Positions 54,984-63,515 of a stretch of 64,000 nucleotides of DNA are shown in pieces. Location of the stretch: positions 1-64,000 of the forward strand of contig CAIQDI010000010.1 of assembly GCA_903870545.1 (NCBI GenBank), given 5' to 3'. Position 1 is the stretch's first letter; each line of letters begins with the position of its first letter. The notes beneath the pieces are model-generated. The model saw only the letters and a program-made list of their open reading frames with translations. It did no database searches and was not told where the DNA came from. Made by a program: the position numbers and the translations under genes. Source of the stretch: an uncultured Pseudomonadota bacterium (GTDB lineage: Bacteria; Pseudomonadota; Gammaproteobacteria; Methylococcales; Methylomonadaceae).

Positions 54984-55115
54984 TTATTTTTCGTCTTCTG
55001 GGTGTGGAGCAAAAACCCATTTTACGAAGAAGTAACCTGCTGCCACAACTACTAAACCGATTGTTGCACCTGTTGGTGTTTTTAACATTTCAGTAACGTC
55101 TAAAATTGCGCCCAT
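54984..55115 (-). CDS. Small single-pass membrane protein, 43 residues
   Basis: The sequence begins MGAILDVTEMLKTPTGATIG, then has one membrane helix (about 17-35, LVVVAAGYFFVKWVF) and an acidic tail APHPEDEK. GAGGAGAATTCA precedes the ATG, a sigma70-type promoter lies upstream (55181-55208) and a strong terminator follows. It is therefore a well-expressed stand-alone gene. I do not recognise the family; such small helices often join membrane complexes. Confidence 0.8.
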   Translation of the reverse strand: MGAILDVTEMLKTPTGATIGLVVVAAGYFFVKWVFAPHPEDEK

Positions 55116-55180
55116 TGAATTCTCCTCTATAATTTTTATGTTTTAAAAGTATGCTAACAAATAGCACAAACCGAAACCTA

Positions 55181-55208
55181 ATAATACTTTAGAATGCGTG
55201 AAAGTCAA
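55181..55208 (-). promoter_or_regulatory. Sigma70-type promoter of the 43-residue membrane protein gene
   Basis: Minus strand TTGACT (55208-55203), a 16-base spacer and TATTAT (55186-55181) lie about 65 bases before the start codon. Both boxes match consensus at five of six positions. Confidence 0.6.
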
Positions 55209-55271
55209 GGCTTGTGACTTAGTCAGCGCGGATTCATGCGCTAAAAGTTCAAGCGGCATATTTAATAATGA

Positions 55272-55277
55272 TATAAT
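55272..55277 (+). promoter_or_regulatory. -10 element for the gene at 55326
   Basis: A perfect TATAAT lies 48 bases upstream of the start codon; the -35 region (TTCAAG at an 18-base distance) is weak. Confidence 0.4.
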
Positions 55278-55325
55278 CAAAAACGCTACATTTACATTGT
55301 GAGTATCAAACAGGAGTGGTGAAAA

Positions 55326-55718
55326 ATGAGAATAATAAATTACGCGAAATGTTTACTGTTGATTGCTGTTTTTTTTGCGTGTTCGGCACACGCCGATGTT
55401 GTTTTAACCGATAACAGCGAACTGTTAGGAAAGTGGGCATTAACCGCCGAAGCCATCAAGCTCGATGGGGAAAAAAAAACCGTTTCTAGCACCTGGGAAT
55501 TTAAAAATGATGGCACATTGATTTCAATTGCTACCGATTCTTTAGGTCGAACCAAAGAAATGACTGTCGCGGTAAAATACACCGTTGAAGATGGCTTGAT
55601 TAAAAAACAAGTTTCACCCGGGCGTGACAAATACGAATCCTGTTCTGTCGTTCAAAAAGAGGGTTCAAACATGATAGTAAGATGTACAAACCTATTTCTT
55701 TTCTTAACAAAAAAATAA
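55326..55718 (+). CDS. Small secreted lipocalin-like protein
   Basis: This 130-residue protein has a signal peptide ending SAHA-D. A beta-rich body with LLGKWALTAEA near 36 and STWEFKNDGTL near 53 resembles lipocalin-like proteins that measure or bind small ligands. Two cysteines (ESCSV, VRCTN) could form a disulfide. Start at 55326 follows AGGAGTG. The downstream gene begins 22 bases after it, so the pair is probably an operon. Function unknown. Confidence 0.7.
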   Translation: MRIINYAKCLLLIAVFFACSAHADVVLTDNSELLGKWALTAEAIKLDGEKKTVSSTWEFKNDGTLISIATDSLGRTKEMTVAVKYTVEDGLIKKQVSPGRDKYESCSVVQKEGSNMIVRCTNLFLFLTKK

Positions 55719-55740
55719 TAATTTCAAAGGATATAAGACA

Positions 55741-56169
55741 ATGATTGGTGGAATGTTTATGATTTTTGTTGCCATCTGGATTTATCAGTCGGCAGCACGC
55801 GCAAAAGTGCAAAATATGTTTTATTGGGTGGTAGGCAGCATCGTTACCTTTTTCGCCGTACAGTTTCTATTAGTTGAATTCGATATTTATTTGTTAGAAG
55901 CACTTAGAAGTAGCGAAGGTGGTGCCGTTTATGAAGGCGAAAATGGCGCAGATCGTAAAAACGAAGGCGATTTTCAAGGTTTCGGCGGTGTTTTAGAATC
56001 ACTGTTTTTTGAATTGATGCCACAAATTACCGGCTTCTTAGCGGTTGCCATATTGCGTAATCGTTTCATGCTAAAAGAACCCCTTACTGTTACCAATTTG
56101 TTTAGTGGTATCAAAGAGTTGTTTATTGGTATTAAAAATAGTTTTAAAACCACTGCAAATCAAGAATAA
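55741..56169 (+). CDS. Membrane protein of unknown function
   Basis: This 142-residue protein begins with a membrane segment (MIGGMFMIFVAIWIYQ), has a second at about 22-42 and a third near 90-105. A polar acidic loop (EGENGADRKNEGDFQ) lies between. AAAGGATAT precedes the start. It is the second gene after the lipocalin-like protein and is convergent with the DUF2063 gene. No known family is recognised. Confidence 0.7.
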   Translation: MIGGMFMIFVAIWIYQSAARAKVQNMFYWVVGSIVTFFAVQFLLVEFDIYLLEALRSSEGGAVYEGENGADRKNEGDFQGFGGVLESLFFELMPQITGFLAVAILRNRFMLKEPLTVTNLFSGIKELFIGIKNSFKTTANQE

Positions 56170-56179
56170 ATTTTGTACC

Positions 56180-56208
56180 GTTTAGGCGTAAATTTTTTGC
56201 GCCTAAAC
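56180..56208. terminator. Hairpin terminator between convergent genes
   Basis: GTTTAGGCG pairs perfectly with CGCCTAAAC around an 11-base loop, followed by ATTTTC. It can stop both the membrane protein and DUF2063 transcripts. Confidence 0.7.
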
Positions 56209-56212
56209 ATTT

Positions 56213-56950
56213 TCAAGCTGCAACAATCACGCCTCGCTGTGCAAAATCCCGCAAAATTTCCAAACCCGATTCTTGTAACTTCTGTACCGAAAAGGTCGGC
56301 GCAAACGTGGCAAGTTGCGCTAAATAAGTTTCTGAAAACCGCCCCGATTTCGCTTCAAGTAATTGTAGTAACTGATAAGTTAACGGCGTAAGCTCGCAAA
56401 AATGCACAACATCTTCAAAATTCCGATACGCGAGTAAAAAAGTCGGCTGCTGCGGCACCGATAACGGCAGAAAGGTCGGTGAAATTTGATGCACAGGGAA
56501 TTGATACGCCAACAAACATGCTAACGGTGACAGTTTTAATGCGGTTTCGGTTAAATGTTCTAACGGCATTTTTTCACTCTCGGCATCCGCAATCGACAAC
56601 GCCATTTCCACCCATTCGTAATGCGCTAATTCTGCCATAAACGGGAAATCCGTCACACACTGCCGTTCATTTTGTAAATAAGCCAAAAATTCTTCGGGAA
56701 TTTCAGAAAAATGGGGCGTGTGAGAAACGTGTTTAGCAAAAAAATCTTGAACTAAATTCTGCCAATCTTGTTCGCTGAATAAACGATGCAACACCGGAAA
56801 ATTAGCGATTAAAAAACCATCGATATTGTTAAAAAACAGCTCCCGATACATCGCTATGCGTTCAGGTTTTACACCCGCAGGCAACGGAGTCGTTTCAGGA
56901 TGGCGAATATAGGCAGCAAATGCCGCTTGATGTTGTTGGAAATTCATCAC
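56213..56950 (-). CDS. DUF2063 protein (partner of DUF692 enzymes)
   Basis: This 245-residue protein starts FQQHQAAFAAYIRHPETTPLP, typical of the DUF2063 N-terminal domain. It contains LPVLHRLFSEQDWQNLVQDFFAKH near 61. In RiPP systems such as bufferins and methanobactin-like peptides, a protein of this kind helps a DUF692 enzyme recognise its precursor. Here it overlaps the DUF692 gene by four bases, so the two are translationally coupled. Confidence 0.85.
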   Translation of the reverse strand: MMNFQQHQAAFAAYIRHPETTPLPAGVKPERIAMYRELFFNNIDGFLIANFPVLHRLFSEQDWQNLVQDFFAKHVSHTPHFSEIPEEFLAYLQNERQCVTDFPFMAELAHYEWVEMALSIADAESEKMPLEHLTETALKLSPLACLLAYQFPVHQISPTFLPLSVPQQPTFLLAYRNFEDVVHFCELTPLTYQLLQLLEAKSGRFSETYLAQLATFAPTFSVQKLQESGLEILRDFAQRGVIVAA

Positions 56951-57771
56951 GCCACCATTTGAAATTTTTTGATTTGTTGTACTTCAGCCATCAATTCATT
57001 GATTGACGGTAAATTAAAATCACGTTCCAACAATGTTGGAAACACGCCAAAACGCTGATAAGCGTGCTGTAATAATTGCCAAACGGAGTCAATAATTGCC
57101 GCGCCATGCGTGTCCACTAAAAAATCTTCGGCTTCACGATAATGTCCCGCAATGTGAGCATAAGTAATGCGTTCGACCGGCATCGCGTTCAAAAATTCAA
57201 TCGCGTCATAACCATGATTCACGCTGTTGACGTAAATGTTATTCACGTCCAGCAACACGTCGCAATTGGCTTCATTCACAACGGCATTAAAGAAATCAAT
57301 CTCGCTCATTTCTTGTCCCGTGAACGTGTAATACGACACATTTTCGATGGCGATTTTACGCTCTAAAATGTCTTGAACGCGCTTGATTCGTGCGGCGACG
57401 TGTTGTACCGCTTCAGCCGTAAATGGAATCGGCATTAAATCGTACAAATGCCCATTGTGGCTGCAATAACTCAAATGTTCGCTGTAATGTTCAATGCCGT
57501 GCGTCGCCATAAATGTTTTGATTTGCTGCACAAATACTTCATCGAGCGGATCAGAACTGCCAATTGACAGCGATAAACCGTGACAAACAAACTGATATTG
57601 TTCCGTCATGGCGCGAAACTGTTTGCCCAATTTGCCGCCCATCGTAATCCAATTTTCGGGTGCCACTTCGAAAAAATCCACGGCGGGTTGCGGCGTTTGC
57701 AAAATTTCGGTTAAAAATGGACGGCGTAAACCTAAACCTGCGCCGTGAAGAATAGAATGCGGAATCGACAT
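56947..57771 (-). CDS. DUF692 (UPF0276) multinuclear iron oxidase-like protein
   Basis: This 274-residue TIM-barrel protein begins HGAGLGLRRPFLTEIL and has FFEVAPENW near 34 and HGLSLSIGSSDPLD near 64. It also has SEHLSYCSHNGHLYDLMPIPFT near 98, NVSYYTF near 145, DVLLDVNNIYVNSVNHG near 172 and HIAGHY near 206. The His, Glu, Asp and Asn at these sites are the iron ligands of MbnB/TglH-type enzymes. These modify cysteines of small peptides. It lies 12 bases after mnmE with no precursor gene between. Confidence 0.85.
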   Translation of the reverse strand: MSIPHSILHGAGLGLRRPFLTEILQTPQPAVDFFEVAPENWITMGGKLGKQFRAMTEQYQFVCHGLSLSIGSSDPLDEVFVQQIKTFMATHGIEHYSEHLSYCSHNGHLYDLMPIPFTAEAVQHVAARIKRVQDILERKIAIENVSYYTFTGQEMSEIDFFNAVVNEANCDVLLDVNNIYVNSVNHGYDAIEFLNAMPVERITYAHIAGHYREAEDFLVDTHGAAIIDSVWQLLQHAYQRFGVFPTLLERDFNLPSINELMAEVQQIKKFQMVA

Positions 57772-57783
57772 AAAAACCTGACT

Positions 57784-59133
57784 TTATTTACCAATACAAA
57801 AATTGGAAAAAATTTCGCCCAACAAATCATCGGACGTAAATTCACCGGTAATTTCTGACAAACAGTGTTGCGCCTGCCGTAAATCTTCAGCAACTAACTC
57901 ACCTGCCAAAGCGTTTTGTAATTGTGAAAGAGCTTGTTCGACAAATTCGTGACCTGCATTCAGGGCTTCTAAATGCCGCCGCCGGGCGATAAATACGTTT
58001 TCAACGCTGGCATTAAATCCGACACTTTGCTTTAAATGCGTGGTCAATAATTCCAAACCTGCGCCGGTTTTAATCGACACATAAATTGCGATTCCGTTCG
58101 TGGTAGATTCGATTGCGGGCAAACGTGTCAATAAATCGATTTTGTTATAAACTCGAATGACTTCCACATTCGCAGGCAGCGTGGCTAGCAATGCCGCTGT
58201 TTCAATTTCTGATTCACGCACGTCAATCAGCAACAAAATTTTATCCGCTTTCACCATTTCAGCACGAGCGCGGCGAATACCTTCTTGTTCCACGACATTG
58301 TCCGAATCACGCAAACCAGCGGTATCAATGATGTGCAGTGGCATTCCGTCTAATTGAATCCGTTCACGCAATACGTCACGGGTTGTTCCTGCAATTTCAG
58401 TGACAATCGCGGCATCATGTCCCGCTAGAAAATTAAGCAAACTTGATTTGCCTGCATTTGGCTTACCTGCCAAAACGATGGTCATGCCATCGCGCAATAA
58501 TCGCCCTTGTTGTGCGGTTGTTTGAATTTGCTCAATCCGTGTCAACAAGGCTTTCAATCGTCGTTCAATTAACCCGTCACTTAAAAAATCAATTTCTTCG
58601 TCCACAAAATCAATCGCTGCTTCAACATAAACACGCAAAGCGATTAACTCTTTAACGAGCGACTGAATTTGCTGTGAAAATACGCCCTGCATCGATTTTT
58701 GCGCGGAACGTACTGATTGTTCGGTGCTGCTACTAATTAAATCTGCGACGGCTTCCGCTTGTGCTAAATCGAGTTTGCTATTTAAAAACGCCCGTTCGGT
58801 GAATTCACCAGCTCTCGCCTGGATCGCACCTAATGCCAACACGCGCCTTAACAGCATATCCAAAACCACTGCACCGCCGTGACCTTGCAATTCTAAAATC
58901 GATTCGCCGGTGTAAGAATGGGGTGCTGGAAAATAAATGGCGATGCCAGAATCAATAATTTCACCGCTTTCATCAAGAAAAGGTGAATAAAGAGCAGTGC
59001 GAGGTGAAAGAGGTTTTGAAAGTAATTTTGAAGCGATGTCTAAAACAAGCGTTCCAGAAATCCGAATAATGCCAACACCGCCATTTCCTGACGGTGTCGC
59101 AATTGCTGCGATAGTGTCTGTGTGATTTAACAC
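57784..59133 (-). CDS. mnmE: tRNA modification GTPase MnmE
   Basis: This 449-residue protein works with MnmG to modify the wobble uridine of some tRNAs. It has an N-terminal folate-binding domain and G-domain motifs GKPNAGKSSLLN near 222 and DTAG near 268. The C-terminal FCIGK contains the conserved cysteine. It lies one base after the yidC stop, as in the usual oriC-proximal operon. Confidence 0.97.
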   Translation of the reverse strand: MLNHTDTIAAIATPSGNGGVGIIRISGTLVLDIASKLLSKPLSPRTALYSPFLDESGEIIDSGIAIYFPAPHSYTGESILELQGHGGAVVLDMLLRRVLALGAIQARAGEFTERAFLNSKLDLAQAEAVADLISSSTEQSVRSAQKSMQGVFSQQIQSLVKELIALRVYVEAAIDFVDEEIDFLSDGLIERRLKALLTRIEQIQTTAQQGRLLRDGMTIVLAGKPNAGKSSLLNFLAGHDAAIVTEIAGTTRDVLRERIQLDGMPLHIIDTAGLRDSDNVVEQEGIRRARAEMVKADKILLLIDVRESEIETAALLATLPANVEVIRVYNKIDLLTRLPAIESTTNGIAIYVSIKTGAGLELLTTHLKQSVGFNASVENVFIARRRHLEALNAGHEFVEQALSQLQNALAGELVAEDLRQAQHCLSEITGEFTSDDLLGEIFSNFCIGK

Positions 59134-59134
59134 A

Positions 59135-60829
59135 TTACTTCGGATTTTCGATTTGTCGTGTAATGTAAGTCTGTTGCAGAATCGACAAGGTATTATTGAT
59201 TACCCAATACAACACCAAACCCGCTGGGAAAAACAGAAAAAATACCGTGAAAATAATCGGAAACATTTTCATCACTTTTGCCTGTATTGGATCAATTGGC
59301 GCAGGATTCAAACTTTGCTGAATTTTCATGCTGATGCCCATAATTACGGGCAACACAAAGAACGGGTCTTGAATCGACAAATCTTGAATCCACAACATAA
59401 ACGGAGCTTGACGGAATTCAACCGTTTCACTTAACACCCAATACAACGCCATAAACACAGGAATTTGAATCAAAATCGGCAAACAACCGCCTAACGGATT
59501 CACTTTTTCTTTCCGATACATTGCCATCATTTCAGTATTGAAACGAGGACGATCATCCTTAAAGCGTTCCTGCATTTCTTTTAGACGTGGCTGAATTTTA
59601 CGCATTTTCGCCATCGATTTAAAACTAGCGTGTGATAACGGAAAGAACAACAATTTAATCACGAACGTTACGCCAATAATGGACAAACCCCAGTTACCAA
59701 CCAAATTATGAATTTGATTAAGTAGCCAGTAAATCGGCTTACCAATAAAGGTCAACACACTGTAATCAACCGTTAATTCCAAACCTGCCGCGACTTTTTC
59801 CATCAACGGCTGAATTTTAGGGCCAGCAAATAGCTGTGCGGTAAATTTCGCTTCAGCATTGGTTTCAATCGTTACAGCGGGAGAATAAGTGCCGATAACA
59901 TATTGACCCAATTTTAATTCTTTACTGTAAAAATGATTTTCTTGATCCGCTGGTGGAACCCACGCGGAGGCGAAATAATGTTGAATCATGGCTGTCCAAC
60001 CGCCTAGACTCACGACTTCCAGATTTTCGTCGTGCATATCATCGAAATCAACTTTTTGATACTTTTTAGCTTCGGTATAAATCACACCGCCATCGTAGGC
60101 ACGCATACCGCTAGTCAGCATTCCGCCTTTACTTTCTGTGTTAGGCGTTTTCAATAATTGACTATACTGGCGACCGTTCCACGCTTTCGTGGAATTGTTT
60201 TTAACCGTTTGCGCTAAATCAATTTCATAACTACCGCGATTAAACGTAAATGTTTTCGTGACTTGTAAGCCATCGCTACTCGTCCACGTTAATGGCACCG
60301 TTAAACTATCTTGACCGGCTGCCAAGGTATATTTTTCTTTGGGTGCTGCAAAAATACTGTGATGATTAGCCGCTTCAACTGAATTTGCACTTGTAATCAA
60401 ACCGCTTTGTGCCACAAATAATTTGTCCACTTGTCCGTTAAATATCCGCACAGGCGTTTTATTTACTTCAGGAATCGTAAAACCAAACATGTCGCGTAGT
60501 TTATTAACGGTTGTATTTTCTTGTTCAACTGGATAGGCAAGCAAATCTAGGTTTTGAACCGTGCCGCCTTCAGTGTTGATTTCCAACGCTAATACATCAG
60601 TAGTAATTTTAATAACTTTAATCACTGATCCCACAGTGTTTACCGCAATGGATGCGGTAGTTTGAACCTGTGAAGGAGCATTAGTTGCTGGCAAATCATC
60701 TTTTGTATTCACACTCGCCACAGCGGCTTCAATTGCGGGCTTCGGTGCGTAATCTGCCTGCCACGCCTGCTGCAACATAAACACGAGCATCGCAAAAGTA
60801 ACGATGAGTATAAATCTTATATTATCCAT
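59135..60829 (-). CDS. yidC: Membrane protein insertase YidC
   Basis: This 564-residue inner-membrane insertase has the N-terminal helix, a large periplasmic beta domain (about 60-340) and a C-terminal five-helix core. The core carries GNWGLSIIGVTFVIKLLFFPLSHASFKSM near 392 and GGCLPILIQIPVFMALYWVLSE near 451. Length and order between yidD and mnmE are standard. Confidence 0.97.
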   Translation of the reverse strand: MDNIRFILIVTFAMLVFMLQQAWQADYAPKPAIEAAVASVNTKDDLPATNAPSQVQTTASIAVNTVGSVIKVIKITTDVLALEINTEGGTVQNLDLLAYPVEQENTTVNKLRDMFGFTIPEVNKTPVRIFNGQVDKLFVAQSGLITSANSVEAANHHSIFAAPKEKYTLAAGQDSLTVPLTWTSSDGLQVTKTFTFNRGSYEIDLAQTVKNNSTKAWNGRQYSQLLKTPNTESKGGMLTSGMRAYDGGVIYTEAKKYQKVDFDDMHDENLEVVSLGGWTAMIQHYFASAWVPPADQENHFYSKELKLGQYVIGTYSPAVTIETNAEAKFTAQLFAGPKIQPLMEKVAAGLELTVDYSVLTFIGKPIYWLLNQIHNLVGNWGLSIIGVTFVIKLLFFPLSHASFKSMAKMRKIQPRLKEMQERFKDDRPRFNTEMMAMYRKEKVNPLGGCLPILIQIPVFMALYWVLSETVEFRQAPFMLWIQDLSIQDPFFVLPVIMGISMKIQQSLNPAPIDPIQAKVMKMFPIIFTVFFLFFPAGLVLYWVINNTLSILQQTYITRQIENPK

Positions 60830-60831
60830 TC

Positions 60832-61056
60832 TTAAATTACCGATTTTTCTGGAACAGGATCAATACCGCCTTCATGAAAGGGGTGGCATTTCGCCAGTCT
60901 TTTGAGTGTAAGATACGACCCCGTAACGCTTCCGTGTCGTTCGACGGCTTCTAAAGCGTAACTAGAGCAACTAGGGTAAAAACGGCACACATTCCCGAGC
61001 GCGGGGCTGATAAAATATCTATAAAATTTTATGAGTGTGGTAAGTATGAATTGCAT
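60832..61056 (-). CDS. yidD: Membrane protein insertion efficiency factor YidD
   Basis: This 74-residue protein has the family motifs [28 protein letters not shown] and [19 protein letters not shown]. Its start overlaps the rnpA stop by 28 bases. It lies between rnpA and yidC. Confidence 0.95.
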   Translation of the reverse strand: MQFILTTLIKFYRYFISPALGNVCRFYPSCSSYALEAVERHGSVTGSYLTLKRLAKCHPFHEGGIDPVPEKSVI

Positions 61057-61406
61057 CGGTTAACCAGTCTAAGCCAATGTTTTTCCAGTGACTTTTGTAG
61101 TAAGAAAGGAGCCGCATCTAATGCTTCTCTGCGTGCCAAAACAACAATGTCGATGTTAATTATCGTGTGGCGATATCGCCGAAAATTGTCACGAACAATG
61201 CGTTTAATGCGATTGCGGTGTACCGCTTTCCTTATATTTTTTTTAGCAACCACTAATCCGAGTCTTGGGTAGTCAAAGTCATTTTGAACCGCTAGTAACG
61301 TGAAATAAGTATCACTAGACTTCGTCGGATTAGTAAAAACTTTTTTGTAATCAGCCGGCGTTTTCAGCCGAATTTTTTGCGGAAAACTAAAGTCTATTTT
61401 GGTCAC
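61029..61406 (-). CDS. rnpA: Ribonuclease P protein component
   Basis: This 125-residue basic protein helps RNase P trim tRNA 5' ends. It contains the RNR motif ([17 protein letters not shown] near 63) and [10 protein letters not shown] near 85. Downstream of rpmH and overlapping yidD, as usual. Confidence 0.95.
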   Translation of the reverse strand: MTKIDFSFPQKIRLKTPADYKKVFTNPTKSSDTYFTLLAVQNDFDYPRLGLVVAKKNIRKAVHRNRIKRIVRDNFRRYRHTIINIDIVVLARREALDAAPFLLQKSLEKHWLRLVNRCNSYLPHS

Positions 61407-61419
61407 AAAAATCAGTCGT

Positions 61420-61560
61420 TTAACCGCTTGTAGTTAATTTTGCGCGACCTTTTGCACGACGGGCATTAACTACTTTGCGACCGTTGCGTGTCGCCATTCT
61501 GGCGCGAAAACCATGTGTTCTAGCACGTTTGATTTTACTGGGTTGGTAAGTTCTTTTCAT
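61420..61560 (-). CDS. rpmH: Ribosomal protein L34
   Basis: A 46-residue protein begins [18 protein letters not shown] and continues with [20 protein letters not shown], the L34 signature. The C-terminus has two extra residues. It is divergent from dnaA and heads the rpmH-rnpA-yidD-yidC-mnmE block. Confidence 0.97.
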   Translation of the reverse strand: MKRTYQPSKIKRARTHGFRARMATRNGRKVVNARRAKGRAKLTTSG

Positions 61561-61738
61561 TGGAGTTATAACCTAATTGAAGTTAACAAAAACGGATAAA
61601 ATAGTTCGCGGATGATAGAATAAAGCCCTAGCCGTGTCAATTATGCTGTCGCGTATTGGTTTTTGGTCACATTATTTTTAATCGTTGTATCATCGTCTAT
61701 TTTTTGTGCCTCGCACACCTACTTTTTCTGAAATTTTA

Positions 61739-63061
61739 ATGAGTTCACTCTGGAATATCTGTCTTTCTAAACTCGAAAACGAAGTGCCTAGCACTGATTT
61801 CAATACTTGGATACGTCCACTTCAAGCTATCGAAACTGACGCGCAATTACATCTATTTGCACCCAATCGTTTTGTTTTGGAATGGATAAAAAAACACCAC
61901 GTCGTCCAAATAAACGAAGCCGTTACGGAATTTTCTAATGGAAAATTGACCCTCGTTTTAGACGTAGGCTCTAATCGGCACGCCTTGCCGTCTGTGATTT
62001 CAAATACGCCAATTGAAACGAAAGCGACACCACAAAATTTTCAAAGTTTTTTAAATAAAAATTTTACCTTTGACAATTTTATTGAAGGTAAATCGAATCA
62101 ATTTGCCCGCGCTGCTGCGCTGCAAGTCGCCGAAAATAGTGGAAAATCCTATAATCCGCTGCTGATTTATGGCAGTTCTGGTTTAGGTAAAACGCATATT
62201 ATGCACGCAGTAGGTAACGCTATTTTGGCAAAAAACCCTGAAGCAAAAATTGTGTATTTGCATTCAGAACGCTTTGTGCAGGATATGGTGAAAGCCTTGC
62301 AACAAAACGCTATTCACTCATTTAAGACGTTTTATCGCGCTGTAGACGTGTTACTAATTGACGATATTCAGTTTTTTGCTGGCAAAGATCGATCACAAGA
62401 AGAGTTTTTTCATACGTTCAACAGTCTTATTGATCGCAAACACCAAATTGTGTTGACGTGCGATAAATATCCAAAAGAAATTACTGGGCTTGAAGAGCGT
62501 TTAAAATCACGGTTTAGCTGTGGTTTGCCGGTGTCAATTGAACCACCAGATATGGAAACTCGCGCGGCAATTCTGATGAAAAAAGCGGCACTCGCACAGA
62601 TTATTTTACCTGATGATGTTGCATTTTTTATTGCCAAACGAATGCCGTTTAATGTCCGCGACCTAGAGGGTGCATTGCGGCGTTTGATTGCTAATGCAGA
62701 ATTTACTGGCGAAGTGATTACGCTCGATTTTACTAAAAACGTATTACAAGATCTCGTTGTTTTACAAGATAAATTAGTCAGCTTGGAGAGCATTCAACGC
62801 ACTGTTGCGGCATATTTTAATTTACGATTAGATGATTTATTGGCGACCAATAAATTGAAAACGGTGGCACGCCCACGACAAATTGCCATGAGTTTAGCGC
62901 GAGAACTGACTGCACACAGTTTTCCTGAAATTGGCGTTAGATTCGGTGGACGAACTCACACAACTGTGATGAGCGCGTGTAAAAAAATCGATGAATTGAA
63001 GAAAATAGACCTCAAATTATCGGACGATTACGTCAATTTAGTTCGCATTTTATCGTCATAA
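61739..63061 (+). CDS. dnaA: Chromosomal replication initiator DnaA
   Basis: This 440-residue initiator (start ATG 61739, MSSLWNICLSKLE, as in homologues) has domain I and a short linker. The AAA+ domain carries GSSGLGKTH near 155 and DDIQFF near 216. The C-terminal DNA-binding domain ends with GGRTHTTVMSACKKI. It binds the boxes in the adjacent oriC (63230-63400). It lies divergent from rpmH and upstream of dnaN. Confidence 0.97.
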   Translation: MSSLWNICLSKLENEVPSTDFNTWIRPLQAIETDAQLHLFAPNRFVLEWIKKHHVVQINEAVTEFSNGKLTLVLDVGSNRHALPSVISNTPIETKATPQNFQSFLNKNFTFDNFIEGKSNQFARAAALQVAENSGKSYNPLLIYGSSGLGKTHIMHAVGNAILAKNPEAKIVYLHSERFVQDMVKALQQNAIHSFKTFYRAVDVLLIDDIQFFAGKDRSQEEFFHTFNSLIDRKHQIVLTCDKYPKEITGLEERLKSRFSCGLPVSIEPPDMETRAAILMKKAALAQIILPDDVAFFIAKRMPFNVRDLEGALRRLIANAEFTGEVITLDFTKNVLQDLVVLQDKLVSLESIQRTVAAYFNLRLDDLLATNKLKTVARPRQIAMSLARELTAHSFPEIGVRFGGRTHTTVMSACKKIDELKKIDLKLSDDYVNLVRILSS

Positions 63062-63267
63062 ATGGCACAAATTTGAGCTTAAAATCGCAAAAATTTGTAG
63101 TAAAAATACCCAAAATGCAACAAAATTCGACCCGTTACACTTTTTTTATTTAAATCAATTAGTTAATTTTTTAGTCGATTTTCAATTTTTTCATAACTAA
63201 TTGAAATCGAACGTTAATATCATTCACACACAGCCTGTGCATAACCCTGTGCATAACTTCGTGTTTT

Positions 63268-63339
63268 CTGTGCATAACCCTGTGCATAACTTTTTTTTTT
63301 GAATTTTTTTGAAAAAGTTATGCACAGGGTTATGCACAG
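63268..63339. repeat. 28-base perfect inverted repeat inside oriC
   Basis: The arm 63268-63295 (starts CTGTGCATAACCCTGTGCAT) is the exact reverse complement of 63312-63339, with a 16-base T-rich spacer. Each arm contains two DnaA boxes, so four boxes are arranged as a mirror image. Confidence 0.95.
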
Positions 63340-63405
63340 GGTTATACACAGGCCATGTTATTGAAAAGGAACGCGAAAGAGGAGTTATGCACAGGTTTTG
63401 CCTTC

Positions 63406-63500
63406 CCTAATAATAAATAATAATTTATATCTATAAATATTATTTAATATTTAACTAAAATTTTTTTTGAATTTTTTTTTGAATTTTTTGTCACTTTTTT
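63406..63500. other. AT-rich unwinding region of oriC
   Basis: The sequence from 63406 to 63500 consists almost only of A and T. It includes TAATAATAAATAATAATTTA, later TTTAATATTTAA and T-runs, directly beside the DnaA boxes. This is the expected position of the DNA unwinding element. Confidence 0.75.
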
Positions 63501-63515
63501 ACGAGGAAAACCACC

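Larger units (their letters stand above)
63232..63505. other. Chromosomal replication origin (oriC) between dnaA and dnaN
   Basis: There are eight DnaA boxes. Four of them read TGTGCATAA, i.e. TTATGCACA on the minus strand (63236, 63248, 63269, 63281). The other four, on the plus strand, are TTATGCACA (63318, 63330, 63385) and TTATACACA (63342). They are followed by an A/T-only-rich tract (about 63406-63500), suitable for unwinding. The dnaA-oriC-dnaN order is as in Pseudomonas and many other bacteria. Confidence 0.9.

Noticed and set aside
54886-55020. A 45-residue N-terminal extension of the HTTM-DCC protein
   Set aside because: It would cross the intrinsic terminator of the small membrane protein gene, and the ATG at 54885 has its own ribosome binding site.
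56170-57783. A precursor peptide gene for the DUF692/DUF2063 pair
   Set aside because: I looked in the gaps on both sides: 12 bases to mnmE and a terminator on the other side leave no room for one. It must be elsewhere if it exists.
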